Source: Microbacterium sp. RU1D
GTDB lineage: Bacteria > Actinomycetota > Actinomycetes > Actinomycetales > Microbacteriaceae
Direction: 5' to 3'
Assembly (NCBI RefSeq): GCF_900156435.1
Contig: NZ_FTPQ01000002.1
Coordinates: 558,001-622,000, forward strand
Length of the DNA stretch: 64,000 nt
The notes below the pieces were generated by a model that was given only the letters and a program-made list of their open reading frames with translations, was not told where the DNA came from and did no database searches. Below are positions 25,337 through 33,818 of the stretch, one piece after another. Each line of letters opens with the position of its first letter. Within the stretch, counting starts at the first letter, position 1. The position numbers were made by a program, and so were the translations under genes.

Positions 25337-28279
25337 TCAGCCCGCGGGCGTGGCCTCGGGCGCGGGGGTCGGCGACAGCGTCGCCGTTCCGCCCTGGCCC
25401 TGGCTCTCGAGGTCGAGCAGGCGCTGCACGGCCGCGGTGAGGCGGGCGTCCTGCGTCGCGAAACCGGCGAGGTCGCCGCTGGTCAACGCCGCCTGACGCG
25501 CGTTCAACGCGTCTCGGGCTTCTTGCAACGCGGCGGCGTAATCCCCGGCCGGGGCCGTCGGATTCGTCGTCGTGCCGTCGCCGGTCTGATCGGTCGGCGT
25601 CACCGTCGAGTCACCGGTGCTCGCCCCCGAGTCACCGCCGAACAGCGTGTCGAGCGCCTCGCTCAGCGTGTTCTCGAAGGCGATCTCGTTGCCGAACGCC
25701 ACCAGGACGCGTCGCAACTGCGGCAGCTTGGTGTCACCTGAGGACTGCACGAACACCGGCTGCACGTAGAGCAGACCACCGCCGACCGGGAGCGTCAGCA
25801 GGTTGCCGTTGAGCACCTGCGACTGACCCTGCTGCAGGATGTTGATCTGCGACGACACGTTCGTATCGGAGTCGAAGGTGTTCTGCACCTGACCGGGCCC
25901 GGGAACCGTGGTCGCCGAATCGATCACGAGCATGCGCAATCGGCCGTAGTCCTCGCGTTTCACGCCCTTCTCGTCGCCGGCGTTCGAGTCGACCGCGAGA
26001 TAGCCGGTGAGAACGTTGCGCGCCTGTCCGCCCTGGGATGCCGGGATGAAGCTCGTGAACATCGAGTACGACGGGGCGTCCTGGCTCGGCATCTTCATCG
26101 TCAGGTAATACGGCGGCTGGAAGGTCGCCGGATCCTGCGGGTCGTTCGGGGTCGTCCAGCGGTTGTCCTGCTGGAAGAACGACCGGGCGTCGTCGACGTG
26201 GTAGACGCCGAGCATGGAACGCTGGACCTTCATGAGGTCGGTCGGGTAGCGCACGTGGCTCATGAGGTCGCCCGACATCTCGCTCCACGGCTTGAGCGAC
26301 GAGGGGTAGATGTTCTGCCAGGCCTTCAGCAGCGGGTCTTCGTCATCCCACGCGTAGAGCTCGACGGAACCGTCGTACGCGTCGACCGTGGCCTTGACCG
26401 AGTTGCGGATGTAATTGATGTCATCCAGTGCATAGGTCGGAGCCGGATTGTTCGAGTCGGCGATCGCCCGCGAGAGCGAGACGCCCGAGGAGTACGGGTA
26501 GTTCGCGCTCGTGGTGTAGCCGTCGATGACCCACTTGATGCGCCCGTCGACCACGGTGGGGTACGGGTCGCTGTCGAGCGTCAGGTACGGCGCGACCTTC
26601 TGGACGCGGTCCTTCGGGTTGCGGTCGTACAGGATCTGCGAGTCGGCGTTGACGTAGTCGGAGAACAGGATCTGCTCCGACTGGAACTTCAGCGCGTAGA
26701 TGAGGCGGTTGAACACGTTGCCCACGCTGGGTCCGCCGTCGCCGGAGAACGTCGTGCGGGTCTCGGTGCCGCCGTCGGCGCCGAGCGGGTAGTCGAGCTC
26801 GATGTTCTCGCCGCCCTCGGGGCCGCCGACGATAGAGTACGGCGGCGACTGCTCGCCGAAGTACACGCGCGGCTCGTAGTTCAGGTCGGTGAGGAAGCCG
26901 GTGCCCGGGATGGCCTGCTCGAGGAACACCGGGTCGCCGTCGGCCGTGCGCTCGTTACCGGCGGCCGCGACCATGCCGTACCCGTGCGTGTAGACGAGGG
27001 TCGTGTTCTGCCACGAGTTCGCGTCGCCGAGCTGGCCGATGTTCAGCTCGCGCAGCGACACGACGGTGTCCTGCGTCTTGCCGTCGATCGTGTACCGGTC
27101 GACGTCGAGCGGGTTCTGGAACTGGTAATACGCGCGGTACTGCTCGAGCTGGCGGACGGTCGGGCCGATGATGGCGGGGTCCATGATGCGCAGCTGAGCG
27201 GTGGACTCCGCGTCGTTGCGCAGCTGGCCGGCCTCGGCCTCGGTGGAGGCCTTGAAGTCCTCCTTCTCGACCTTGTCGAGACCGTAGGCGGCCTTCGTGC
27301 CGTCGAGGTTGCGCTGGAAGTACTGGCTCTCGAGGGCGAGCTCGTTGGGGCGCACCTGGAAGGTGGTCACCGCCCACGGGATGGCCGCGCCCACCACGAT
27401 GGCCGACACGACCAGCAGAGCGGTACCGATGAGGGGGTAGCGCCAACGACCGATGAACGCCGTGACGAAGAACGCGAGGGCCACGATGATGGCCGCGATC
27501 GCGAGGATCGTCTGGCCGGGGATGACGGCGTTCGCACCGACGTAGCCGGGACCGGTGATGCGCTCCGACGGCTCCACGAGCTGGCGGAAGCGGTCGAGCC
27601 ACAGGCTCGCGCCCTGCAAGAGCAGGTACAGACCCGCGAGCACCGCGAGCTGGATGCGGGCGGCCTTGGAGATGCGCAGTTCGCGCTGTCCGATGCGCAC
27701 CGAGCCGTACAGGTACGACACGACACCGGTGAGCAGCAGGCACACCAGCACGACGGCGGACGCGAAGCCCAGCACGGCGGCGTAGAACGGCATCCCGAAC
27801 AGGTAGAAACCGGTGTCGAGGCCGAACTGGGGGTCGGTCGTCGAGGTGGCGACGCCGTTGGCCCACAGCCACGTGGTCTCCCACTGCGCGGAGGCGGCGA
27901 AACCGGCGAAGAAGCCGAAGAAGATCGGGATGCCCCACATCGCCAGACGGCGCAGCGGCTCGACGACCTCCTGGTAGCGGTCGAGCTGCGAGCTCAGTCG
28001 CGCGTACACGGGGCGGAGCCGGTATGCCAACTGGATGACGCCCCACACCGGGATCGCCATCGCGAGGAAGCCGACGACGAACATCACCGTCCGCGCGATC
28101 CACTGGGTGGTCAGCACGCCCGTGAACCCGAGCTGCGAGAACCACAGCCAATCGGAGTACAGGTTCGCGAAGACGAAGAACGCGACGACGAGCGCTGCGA
28201 TCACCGCCAGGGTGATCGAGATGATCCGTCGAGAGCGGTTCGGGGGCGTGGCCTGGTTCGGCGCTGAGGTCGTGGTCAC
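25337..28279 (-). CDS. UPF0182 family membrane protein
   Basis: The 980-residue product has seven hydrophobic segments in the first 330 residues. The first is IISITLAVIAALVVAFFVFANLY, followed by the family pattern YSDWLWFSQLGFTGV..TQW. A large extracytoplasmic domain follows (YGMVAAAGNERTADGDPVF, SEQILFSDYVNADSQILYDR). The C-terminal tail is Ser/Thr/Gly/Pro-rich. It corresponds to M. tuberculosis Rv3193c in sequence type and position next to the PDZ protease. Function is unknown. GTG 28279 is preceded by TAGGAT at 6 nt; GAAGGG between them could also serve as a Shine-Dalgarno. Confidence 0.9.
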   Translation of the reverse strand: MTTTSAPNQATPPNRSRRIISITLAVIAALVVAFFVFANLYSDWLWFSQLGFTGVLTTQWIARTVMFVVGFLAMAIPVWGVIQLAYRLRPVYARLSSQLDRYQEVVEPLRRLAMWGIPIFFGFFAGFAASAQWETTWLWANGVATSTTDPQFGLDTGFYLFGMPFYAAVLGFASAVVLVCLLLTGVVSYLYGSVRIGQRELRISKAARIQLAVLAGLYLLLQGASLWLDRFRQLVEPSERITGPGYVGANAVIPGQTILAIAAIIVALAFFVTAFIGRWRYPLIGTALLVVSAIVVGAAIPWAVTTFQVRPNELALESQYFQRNLDGTKAAYGLDKVEKEDFKASTEAEAGQLRNDAESTAQLRIMDPAIIGPTVRQLEQYRAYYQFQNPLDVDRYTIDGKTQDTVVSLRELNIGQLGDANSWQNTTLVYTHGYGMVAAAGNERTADGDPVFLEQAIPGTGFLTDLNYEPRVYFGEQSPPYSIVGGPEGGENIELDYPLGADGGTETRTTFSGDGGPSVGNVFNRLIYALKFQSEQILFSDYVNADSQILYDRNPKDRVQKVAPYLTLDSDPYPTVVDGRIKWVIDGYTTSANYPYSSGVSLSRAIADSNNPAPTYALDDINYIRNSVKATVDAYDGSVELYAWDDEDPLLKAWQNIYPSSLKPWSEMSGDLMSHVRYPTDLMKVQRSMLGVYHVDDARSFFQQDNRWTTPNDPQDPATFQPPYYLTMKMPSQDAPSYSMFTSFIPASQGGQARNVLTGYLAVDSNAGDEKGVKREDYGRLRMLVIDSATTVPGPGQVQNTFDSDTNVSSQINILQQGQSQVLNGNLLTLPVGGGLLYVQPVFVQSSGDTKLPQLRRVLVAFGNEIAFENTLSEALDTLFGGDSGASTGDSTVTPTDQTGDGTTTNPTAPAGDYAAALQEARDALNARQAALTSGDLAGFATQDARLTAAVQRLLDLESQGQGGTATLSPTPAPEATPAG

Positions 28280-28285
28280 CCCTTC

Positions 28286-28291
28286 ATCCTA
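28286..28291 (-). promoter_or_regulatory. -10 box (TAGGAT) for the UPF0182 gene
   Basis: It lies on the minus strand 6 nt before GTG 28279, matching the leaderless arrangement of many genes in this window. Confidence 0.45.
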
Positions 28292-28322
28292 GGTGCGGCC
28301 TTCCGGGGGTTCGCCGTGAATG

Positions 28323-29450
28323 CTACGTTCCCGAACCACACGTGGGCAGTGCGTCGAGATCGCCGCCCTCGCGGATCGTCTGCAGCACCGTCATCGACTG
28401 CGCGAGCGTCGACGTCGAGAACACCCGGACGCCGTCGGGGACGTGGCCGACGACCTCGTTGCAGTTCGATTCGGGGGCGAGGAACACCGTCGCCCCGGCA
28501 TCCCGTGCGCCGTAGAGCTTCTGACGGATACCGCCGATGGGGCCCACGTCGCCGTCCGCGTCGATCGTGCCGGTGCCGGCGATGTGCTGACCGCCGGTGA
28601 GGTCGCCGTCGCTCATCTTGTCGATGATGCCGAGTGCGAACATCATGCCCGCGCTCGGTCCGCCGACGTCGTTGAGCTGGATCTTGACGTCGACCGGCAG
28701 ATCGAACGACTCCTGCAGGCCGATGCCCAGCAGCCACTGCTCCTGACCGTCGACCTCGGTCCGTTTCGGCGTCACCGTCACCGTGGCCGGGCTGTCGCCG
28801 CGCGTGTAGCCGACGGTGACCGGTGCGCCCGCGGCGGCCTGCACCGCGCCGCGGACCGCGTCGACGTTCGCGGCGGCGACACCGTCGACCGAGGTGACGA
28901 CGTCACCCGCCTGCAGCGCGCCCGCGGCGGCGCCGGCGTCGTCGACCGTGCCGACGGCGATCTCGCCGGGGACGTCGTAGCCCAGCTCGCGAAGAGCGGC
29001 GGCACTGGCTTCGAGCTGCGAGTCGCTCATGAGGGCGGCGTTCTCGGTGTTGCGCTGCTCGGTGGTCTGTCCCGCCGGGAAGATGCGGTCGATCGGCACG
29101 ACGGCGCGGGAGCGGTCGAACCACGCCAGCGCCAGCTCGAACCACGACGGCGTGCGCTCGCGGTTGCCGCTGACCTGGACCGTGAGCAGGTCGAGCTGAC
29201 CTGTGGTCGTGCTGTCCTTCTCGTCGGGCACCGTGATGAGCGGGACCTCTTCGCCGTCGGCGGTCGTGGTGGAACCGAGTGTGTTGAACACCGGACCGGG
29301 CTGCTGGATGACGTACGCCGAGGGCAGCAGGGTCATCACGAGCAGGATGACGAAGGCCACGGCGAGCGCCCATGCCCCGATGACGGTGCCGCGGCGCCAG
29401 CGCTGCCGGGGCGCGGGCACGAGGGAGACGTTCTCGTCGAACAGCGTCAC
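28323..29450 (-). CDS. YlbL-type PDZ/Lon-domain membrane protease
   Basis: The 375-residue product has one N-terminal transmembrane helix (about 22-45), a conserved YVIQQPGPVFNTLG stretch and a PDZ domain at about 150-235. A C-terminal Lon-type protease domain carries the Ser-Lys dyad S266 (GGPSAGMMFAL) and K311 (IGGIRQKLYGA). Unlike Lon it has no ATPase and is anchored outside the cytoplasm. It corresponds to M. tuberculosis Rv3194c, in the same divergent arrangement with the DUF2342 metalloprotease. GTG 29450 is taken as start; AAGGACT lies about 9 nt upstream. Confidence 0.9.
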   Translation of the reverse strand: MTLFDENVSLVPAPRQRWRRGTVIGAWALAVAFVILLVMTLLPSAYVIQQPGPVFNTLGSTTTADGEEVPLITVPDEKDSTTTGQLDLLTVQVSGNRERTPSWFELALAWFDRSRAVVPIDRIFPAGQTTEQRNTENAALMSDSQLEASAAALRELGYDVPGEIAVGTVDDAGAAAGALQAGDVVTSVDGVAAANVDAVRGAVQAAAGAPVTVGYTRGDSPATVTVTPKRTEVDGQEQWLLGIGLQESFDLPVDVKIQLNDVGGPSAGMMFALGIIDKMSDGDLTGGQHIAGTGTIDADGDVGPIGGIRQKLYGARDAGATVFLAPESNCNEVVGHVPDGVRVFSTSTLAQSMTVLQTIREGGDLDALPTCGSGT

Positions 29451-29578
29451 AGTGGGGAGTCCTTCGTCGGGGTCGTTCGCGCGCGGCGTAAGCGGCGAGG
29501 GGCCGGGCCGACGGTTACGGGGAAACGTGCGACTAGCGTAGATCTCGTTCCCCCAGACCTGGCTGAAAGGCGGCTGAA

Positions 29579-31051
29579 GTGGCAGACGACGATCGTGGAG
29601 GCGACCGGAGCCCCGAGGAGGAGTTCCAGGAGCTCATGCGCCGCCTCATGTCGGGCGACACCAGCGGCATCGATCCCGAGCAGCTCTCGCGCCTGTCGGG
29701 CATGCAGATCGACCCCGCGATGCTGCAGCAGGTGATGAACCAGCTGCAGGGCGCTTTCAACGGCACCCAGGAGGGCGTCGACTGGAGCCTCGCCGAGCGG
29801 CAGGCCCTGCACATCGCCAACCAGGACGGGCTCGGGGTGACCACCGGTCAGCGCACCGACCTCGATCAGGCGTTCACCCTCGCCGGCCTCTGGCTGGGCG
29901 AGGCGACCACGATCAGCGACCTGCCGCGCCCCCCGCGGGCGGTCACGCGCGGCGCGTGGGTCAGCGCGACCCTGCCGGTGTGGCAGGAGCTCGCCGAGCC
30001 CGTGGCCACCAGCATCGCCGACGCGCTCACCGCCGCCCTCGGGCAGCAGGCGCCGGAAGACATGCAGGACATGATCGCCGGGGCCGGCCGGCTCATGCGC
30101 ACCGTCGGCGGATCGCTGTTCGCCACGCAGCTGGGCCACGTCGTCGGACGCCTGTCGACCGAGGTCGTGGGCGGCGGCGACGTCGGCATCCCGCTCATGC
30201 CCGACGGCGACGCGGCGATCCTGCCGCAGAACTTCGCGGACTTCGGTCGAGACCTCGAGATCCCCGACGACCAGCTCGCGCTGTACCTCGCCACGCGCGA
30301 ACTCGCCCACGCGCGCCTGTTCCGGCACGCGCGGTGGCTGCGCCTGCACGTCATCTCGCAGGTGCGCGACTTCGCGCACGGCATCCGCGTCGACACCGAC
30401 GCGCTCGAGGAGCTCGCCTCGCGCTTCGACCCGTCGCAGCCCGACGAGCTGCGCGGCGCTCTCGAGAGCGGTGCCCTGCTGCCCGAGCGCTCCGAGGAGC
30501 AGACGGCGGCGCTCACGCGGCTCGAGAGCCTGCTCGCGACCATCGAGGGCTGGGTCGACGTCGTGACCGAGGACGCCACCTCGCGTCTGCCCTCGGCCGC
30601 CCGCATCGCCGAGGCCGTGCGGCGCCGCCGCGCGGTGGGCGGTCCCGCCGAGCAGGCCCTCGGCTCGCTCGTGGGGCTCGAGCTGCGCCCCCGTCGCATG
30701 CGCGAAGCCGCCGCCATGTGGCGCGCGGTGACCGCGGCGGTCGGCGTCGAAGGACGCGACGCCCTGTGGGACTACCCCGACCTCATGCCCTCGTCGGACG
30801 ACATCGACGACCCGGCCGCCCTCATCGCACGCGTCACCGCCGCCTCGCGAGGCGAGGCCGCGCCGGCCGACGCCATGGACGACGCGCTCGCGCAGCTGCT
30901 CGCCGAGGAGGCCGACGGCGGACGACCGGATGCCGCCGGCGCCGACGCCTCCGATCACGAAGACGGGCGCAGCACGACGGACGCCGATGACGCGGCGCCG
31001 TGGGAGGACCCCGACGACGACGCCGCACCGGAAGACCAGCGACCGGTGTGA
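29579..31051 (+). CDS. DUF2342 zinc-dependent metalloprotease
   Basis: The 490-residue product resembles M. tuberculosis Rv3195. The signature helix is YLATRELAHARLFRHARWLR at about 240-259, where the R-E-x-A-H-x-R-L-F motif replaces a classical HExxH. The acidic low-complexity C-terminus (DDAAPWEDPDDDAAPEDQ) is typical. Annotations of this family vary (zinc metalloprotease; coenzyme F420-associated). Proteolysis has not been established as far as I know. GTG 29579 follows AAAGGCGG. It lies upstream of the Rv3196-type gene, as in mycobacteria. Confidence 0.85.
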   Translation: MADDDRGGDRSPEEEFQELMRRLMSGDTSGIDPEQLSRLSGMQIDPAMLQQVMNQLQGAFNGTQEGVDWSLAERQALHIANQDGLGVTTGQRTDLDQAFTLAGLWLGEATTISDLPRPPRAVTRGAWVSATLPVWQELAEPVATSIADALTAALGQQAPEDMQDMIAGAGRLMRTVGGSLFATQLGHVVGRLSTEVVGGGDVGIPLMPDGDAAILPQNFADFGRDLEIPDDQLALYLATRELAHARLFRHARWLRLHVISQVRDFAHGIRVDTDALEELASRFDPSQPDELRGALESGALLPERSEEQTAALTRLESLLATIEGWVDVVTEDATSRLPSAARIAEAVRRRRAVGGPAEQALGSLVGLELRPRRMREAAAMWRAVTAAVGVEGRDALWDYPDLMPSSDDIDDPAALIARVTAASRGEAAPADAMDDALAQLLAEEADGGRPDAAGADASDHEDGRSTTDADDAAPWEDPDDDAAPEDQRPV

Positions 31052-31170
31052 CGCCGGAAGTCGTGGCGAGGGGCCGATGCTCCTCGCCACGGCTGTCTCC
31101 GCCGCCGGGTCGTGGAGTATCGGGAGGCCGGGCCGCCGCGGGCGTCGGGTCCGACCACGGGGCCCCCGAC

Positions 31171-31289
31171 GGTGCCGGGCCGGACTGCGAGGCGCCCGAC
31201 GGTGCCGGGCCGGACTGCGGGGCGCCCGACGGTGCCGGGCCCGACTGCGGGGCGCCCGACGGTGCCGGGCCCGACTGCGGGGCCCCGAC
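31171..31289. repeat. 30-bp tandem repeat, four near-identical units
   Basis: Units begin GGTGCCGGGCCGGACTGCGG and run 31171-31200, 31201-31230, 31231-31260 and 31261-31289, with degenerate partial copies on both sides (31147-31170, 31290-31319). They lie in the 357-bp gap between the metalloprotease and Rv3196-type genes. No gene is supported here. Confidence 0.85.
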
Positions 31290-31408
31290 AGTGCCGGGCC
31301 CGATGGCGCTGGGCTTGACGGCGGGGCGCCTCCTCCCCAACCGCGTTGCGTGATCCGGCGCATGTGGACAACGGCATCCGGGGACGCGCGCTGCGCGATG
31401 ATCGGGCG

Positions 31409-32257
31409 ATGATCCGCCTCTCCCCCTCCGCCGTCCCTCTCTGGCGCGACGACGGACGCGTGCAGTTCGGCGCTCCGGCGCTCGCTCTCGCCCCCTTCGC
31501 CGCCGAGTGGGTCGATGTCGTCGTCGCCGCTCTCGCCGAGGGCACGACGCGAGCGGCCGTCCGCAATCTCGCCCGCGTGCACGGGGCACCCGACGGCGCC
31601 GTGGATGAGCTCCTCTCCGCCGTCGCTCCCGCGCTCCGCCCACGGAAACGGCATCCCCCGATCGCGGTGCAGACCGCGGACGACCTCCCACCACGTGTCG
31701 TCCGCGCGGTCCTGGCCGCCCTCCCCGCGCGCACCCGCGTGCTCCCCTGGGTCGCGTCCTCCGACGTCGGCGCGCCCCCGGGTTGTGCGGTCGTCATCCT
31801 CGGCGCCTACCGTGTCGAACCGCGCCGGGCGGCGACGTACATGCGCGACGACGTCACCCACCTCCCGCTCGTGCTCGACGGCGGACGGGCACGCATCGGC
31901 CCGGTGGTGCGCCCCGGACGCACGCCGTGCCTGGCCTGCCTCGACGCCGAGCGCCGCCGCGACGATCCGCAGTGGCCCGTCGTGGCCGCGCAGTTGGTCG
32001 GGCGCGCCCGGCCCGACGTCGACGTCGCCCTCGCCGCCGAGGCCGGACGAGCCGCGCGCTTCCTGCTCAGCGCTCCGAGCGGGCAGACGACGAGGTCGGT
32101 GCGGCTCGGCGTCGATTCGTTCCCGCGGGTCTGGGAGCTGCATCGACCGAGCGCAGACTGCCACTGCCGATCTCCCGAAGGAAGCGCGACGGCGTCCGCT
32201 CCATCCGCCCGTGACCGCGAGCCCAGCTCACCGACAGGGTCCGCGCTGCACGCGTGA
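31409..32257 (+). CDS. Rv3196-type protein, TOMM-leader-binding / cyclodehydratase-N-terminus-like
   Basis: The 282-residue product has two cysteine pairs (C174-L-A-C177 in RPGRTPCLACLDAERRRDDPQWP, and C251-H-C253 near the end) that probably bind zinc. The CLxC..R..DP.WP segment is what databases label TOMM precursor leader peptide-binding or ThiF-like. There is no YcaO or thiazole-forming partner and no nucleotide-binding GxGxxG loop, so a role in heterocycle formation is not supported. Gene order (metalloprotease, then this gene, then antisense uvrD2) matches Rv3195-Rv3196-Rv3198c. Its last 191 bp overlap the end of uvrD2 on the other strand. Confidence 0.78.
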   Translation: MIRLSPSAVPLWRDDGRVQFGAPALALAPFAAEWVDVVVAALAEGTTRAAVRNLARVHGAPDGAVDELLSAVAPALRPRKRHPPIAVQTADDLPPRVVRAVLAALPARTRVLPWVASSDVGAPPGCAVVILGAYRVEPRRAATYMRDDVTHLPLVLDGGRARIGPVVRPGRTPCLACLDAERRRDDPQWPVVAAQLVGRARPDVDVALAAEAGRAARFLLSAPSGQTTRSVRLGVDSFPRVWELHRPSADCHCRSPEGSATASAPSARDREPSSPTGSALHA

Positions 32258-33818
32258 CCCCGACGTAGGCGAGACGACGCTCCTCGTCGACCGCTTCGAA
32301 CGTCTTCGCGTACGAGATGGGCAGCAGCCCCTCGCTGACCCCGATGAGGTACACGTGATCCCATTCCAGACCCTTGGCGGCGTGCAACGTCGCGAGCGTG
32401 ACCGTGCGCGTCGTCGGCTCGTGCTGATCGCGCGCACGCGCCTGCAGGTCGTCGGTGAAGCCGCGCAGATCCGTGCCCTCGGGCGCCTCCTCGGCGAGGC
32501 GCAGCAACGCCGCGCGCGCCTCCCACGCTTCGCGCAGCGCACCGCCCGCCTCCGGCGGGTCGTCGGTGAGCCCGACGCTGCGCAGCACGTCGCGCACCGT
32601 CCCGAGGAACCCGGTCTGCATCGGCGCCACCGACGCCGCCCGCAGCGCCATCAGAGCCTGCCGCACCTCGGGCAGGTCGAAGAACTTGCGGCCGCCCAGA
32701 ACGGACGCCGCGATCCCCACGGCCGCGAGAGCCGTCAGCACCGCCGCGGACTGCGCGTGCGAGCGGTACAGGACGGCGACGTCGTGCGGGTCGACGCCGC
32801 GGCCGAGTGCCTCCGCGATCGAACGCGCGACGGCGGCGGCCTCGGCCTCGTCGTCGTCGAAGGCGCGCACCGTCGGGACGGGGGCGTCGTCGGCGCGCGC
32901 GGCGACCAGTTCGAGCGCCCCCGCACGACCGCGCATGAGGTCGTTGGCGACGGCGAGCACGGGCGCGGCGGAGCGGTAGTTGCGCTCGAGGCGCACGACC
33001 CGGGCGTCCTCGTGCGTGCGCTCGAAGTCGAGCAGATATCGCGCGTCGGCACCCGTGAACGAGTACACCGTCTGGCTTGCATCGCCGACGACGCACAGAT
33101 CGCGCCGATCGCCGAGCCACAGCTCGAGCACGCGATTCTGCAGGGGCGAGACGTCCTGGTACTCGTCGACCGTGAAGTGGCGGTACTGCTCCCGCACCGC
33201 CGCCGCCACCCGCGGCTCGGCCTCGATCATGCCCGCGCACGTCAGCAGGACGTCTTCGAAGTCCATCTGCCGGCGCTCGTCCTTGAGCTTCTCGTACGCC
33301 CGCTGCAAAGCGACCACCTGATCGACGCCGAGTCGCCCGACGCCGTCGGGCCGGTCGGCCGCGTACTGGTCGATCGAACGGAGGGTGACCTTGCGCCACT
33401 CGATCGCCGCCGCCACATCCCGGAGGGTCGCGGTGTCGGGGGCCAATCCCACTCCATCGGCGGCGTGCGCGAGCATGCGCACCTTGTTGTCGATGATGGA
33501 CGGCGCCTGGTCGCCCGCGAGCGTCGGCCAGAAGAAGTTGACCTGCGCGAGCGCGGCCGCGTGGAACGTGCGCGCCGAAACCCCCGACACCCCGAGAGCG
33601 CGCAAGCGTCCACGCATCTCACCCGCCGCCTTCGCGGTGAAGGTCACCGCCATCACCCTCTGCGGCGAGTACGCGCCCGTGTCGACGCCGTGCGCGATGC
33701 GGCGCGTGATCACGCGCGTCTTGCCCGTTCCGGCCCCCGCCAGCACGCACACCGGCCCCCGCAGGGCCCGCGCCGCTTCCAGCTGGTGCTCGTCGAGACC
33801 GTCGAGGGGCCCGGTCAC
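32067..33818 (-). CDS. uvrD2: UvrD2-type superfamily 1 DNA helicase
   Basis: The 583-residue product is a 3'-5' SF1A helicase. Walker A is AGAGTGKT (K33), motif Ia AVTFTAKAAGEM, Walker B TVDEYQDVSPLQ, motif III GDASQTVYSF, motif IV VRLERNYRS, motif V TLHAAKGLEWDHVYLIG and motif VI EERRLAYVGVTRA. It acts in DNA repair and recombination. M. tuberculosis UvrD2 is about 700 residues with HRDC and tetracysteine modules; here the protein ends soon after motif VI (SRFLREIG plus about 32 residues) and lacks both. GTG 33818 overlaps the nudC stop. Confidence 0.9.
   Translation of the reverse strand: MTGPLDGLDEHQLEAARALRGPVCVLAGAGTGKTRVITRRIAHGVDTGAYSPQRVMAVTFTAKAAGEMRGRLRALGVSGVSARTFHAAALAQVNFFWPTLAGDQAPSIIDNKVRMLAHAADGVGLAPDTATLRDVAAAIEWRKVTLRSIDQYAADRPDGVGRLGVDQVVALQRAYEKLKDERRQMDFEDVLLTCAGMIEAEPRVAAAVREQYRHFTVDEYQDVSPLQNRVLELWLGDRRDLCVVGDASQTVYSFTGADARYLLDFERTHEDARVVRLERNYRSAAPVLAVANDLMRGRAGALELVAARADDAPVPTVRAFDDDEAEAAAVARSIAEALGRGVDPHDVAVLYRSHAQSAAVLTALAAVGIAASVLGGRKFFDLPEVRQALMALRAASVAPMQTGFLGTVRDVLRSVGLTDDPPEAGGALREAWEARAALLRLAEEAPEGTDLRGFTDDLQARARDQHEPTTRTVTLATLHAAKGLEWDHVYLIGVSEGLLPISYAKTFEAVDEERRLAYVGVTRAARTLSVSWARGHGRMERTPSRFLREIGSGSLRSVDAAPRPAGTNRRRAAPTSSSARSER

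Noticed and set aside
31171..31289. Possible CRISPR array
   Set aside because: The 30-bp units are directly adjacent with no unique spacers, and no cas gene is nearby.
31409..32257. TOMM (azole-peptide) biosynthesis cluster
   Set aside because: There is no YcaO cyclodehydratase, dehydrogenase or small precursor gene; only the family label suggests it.
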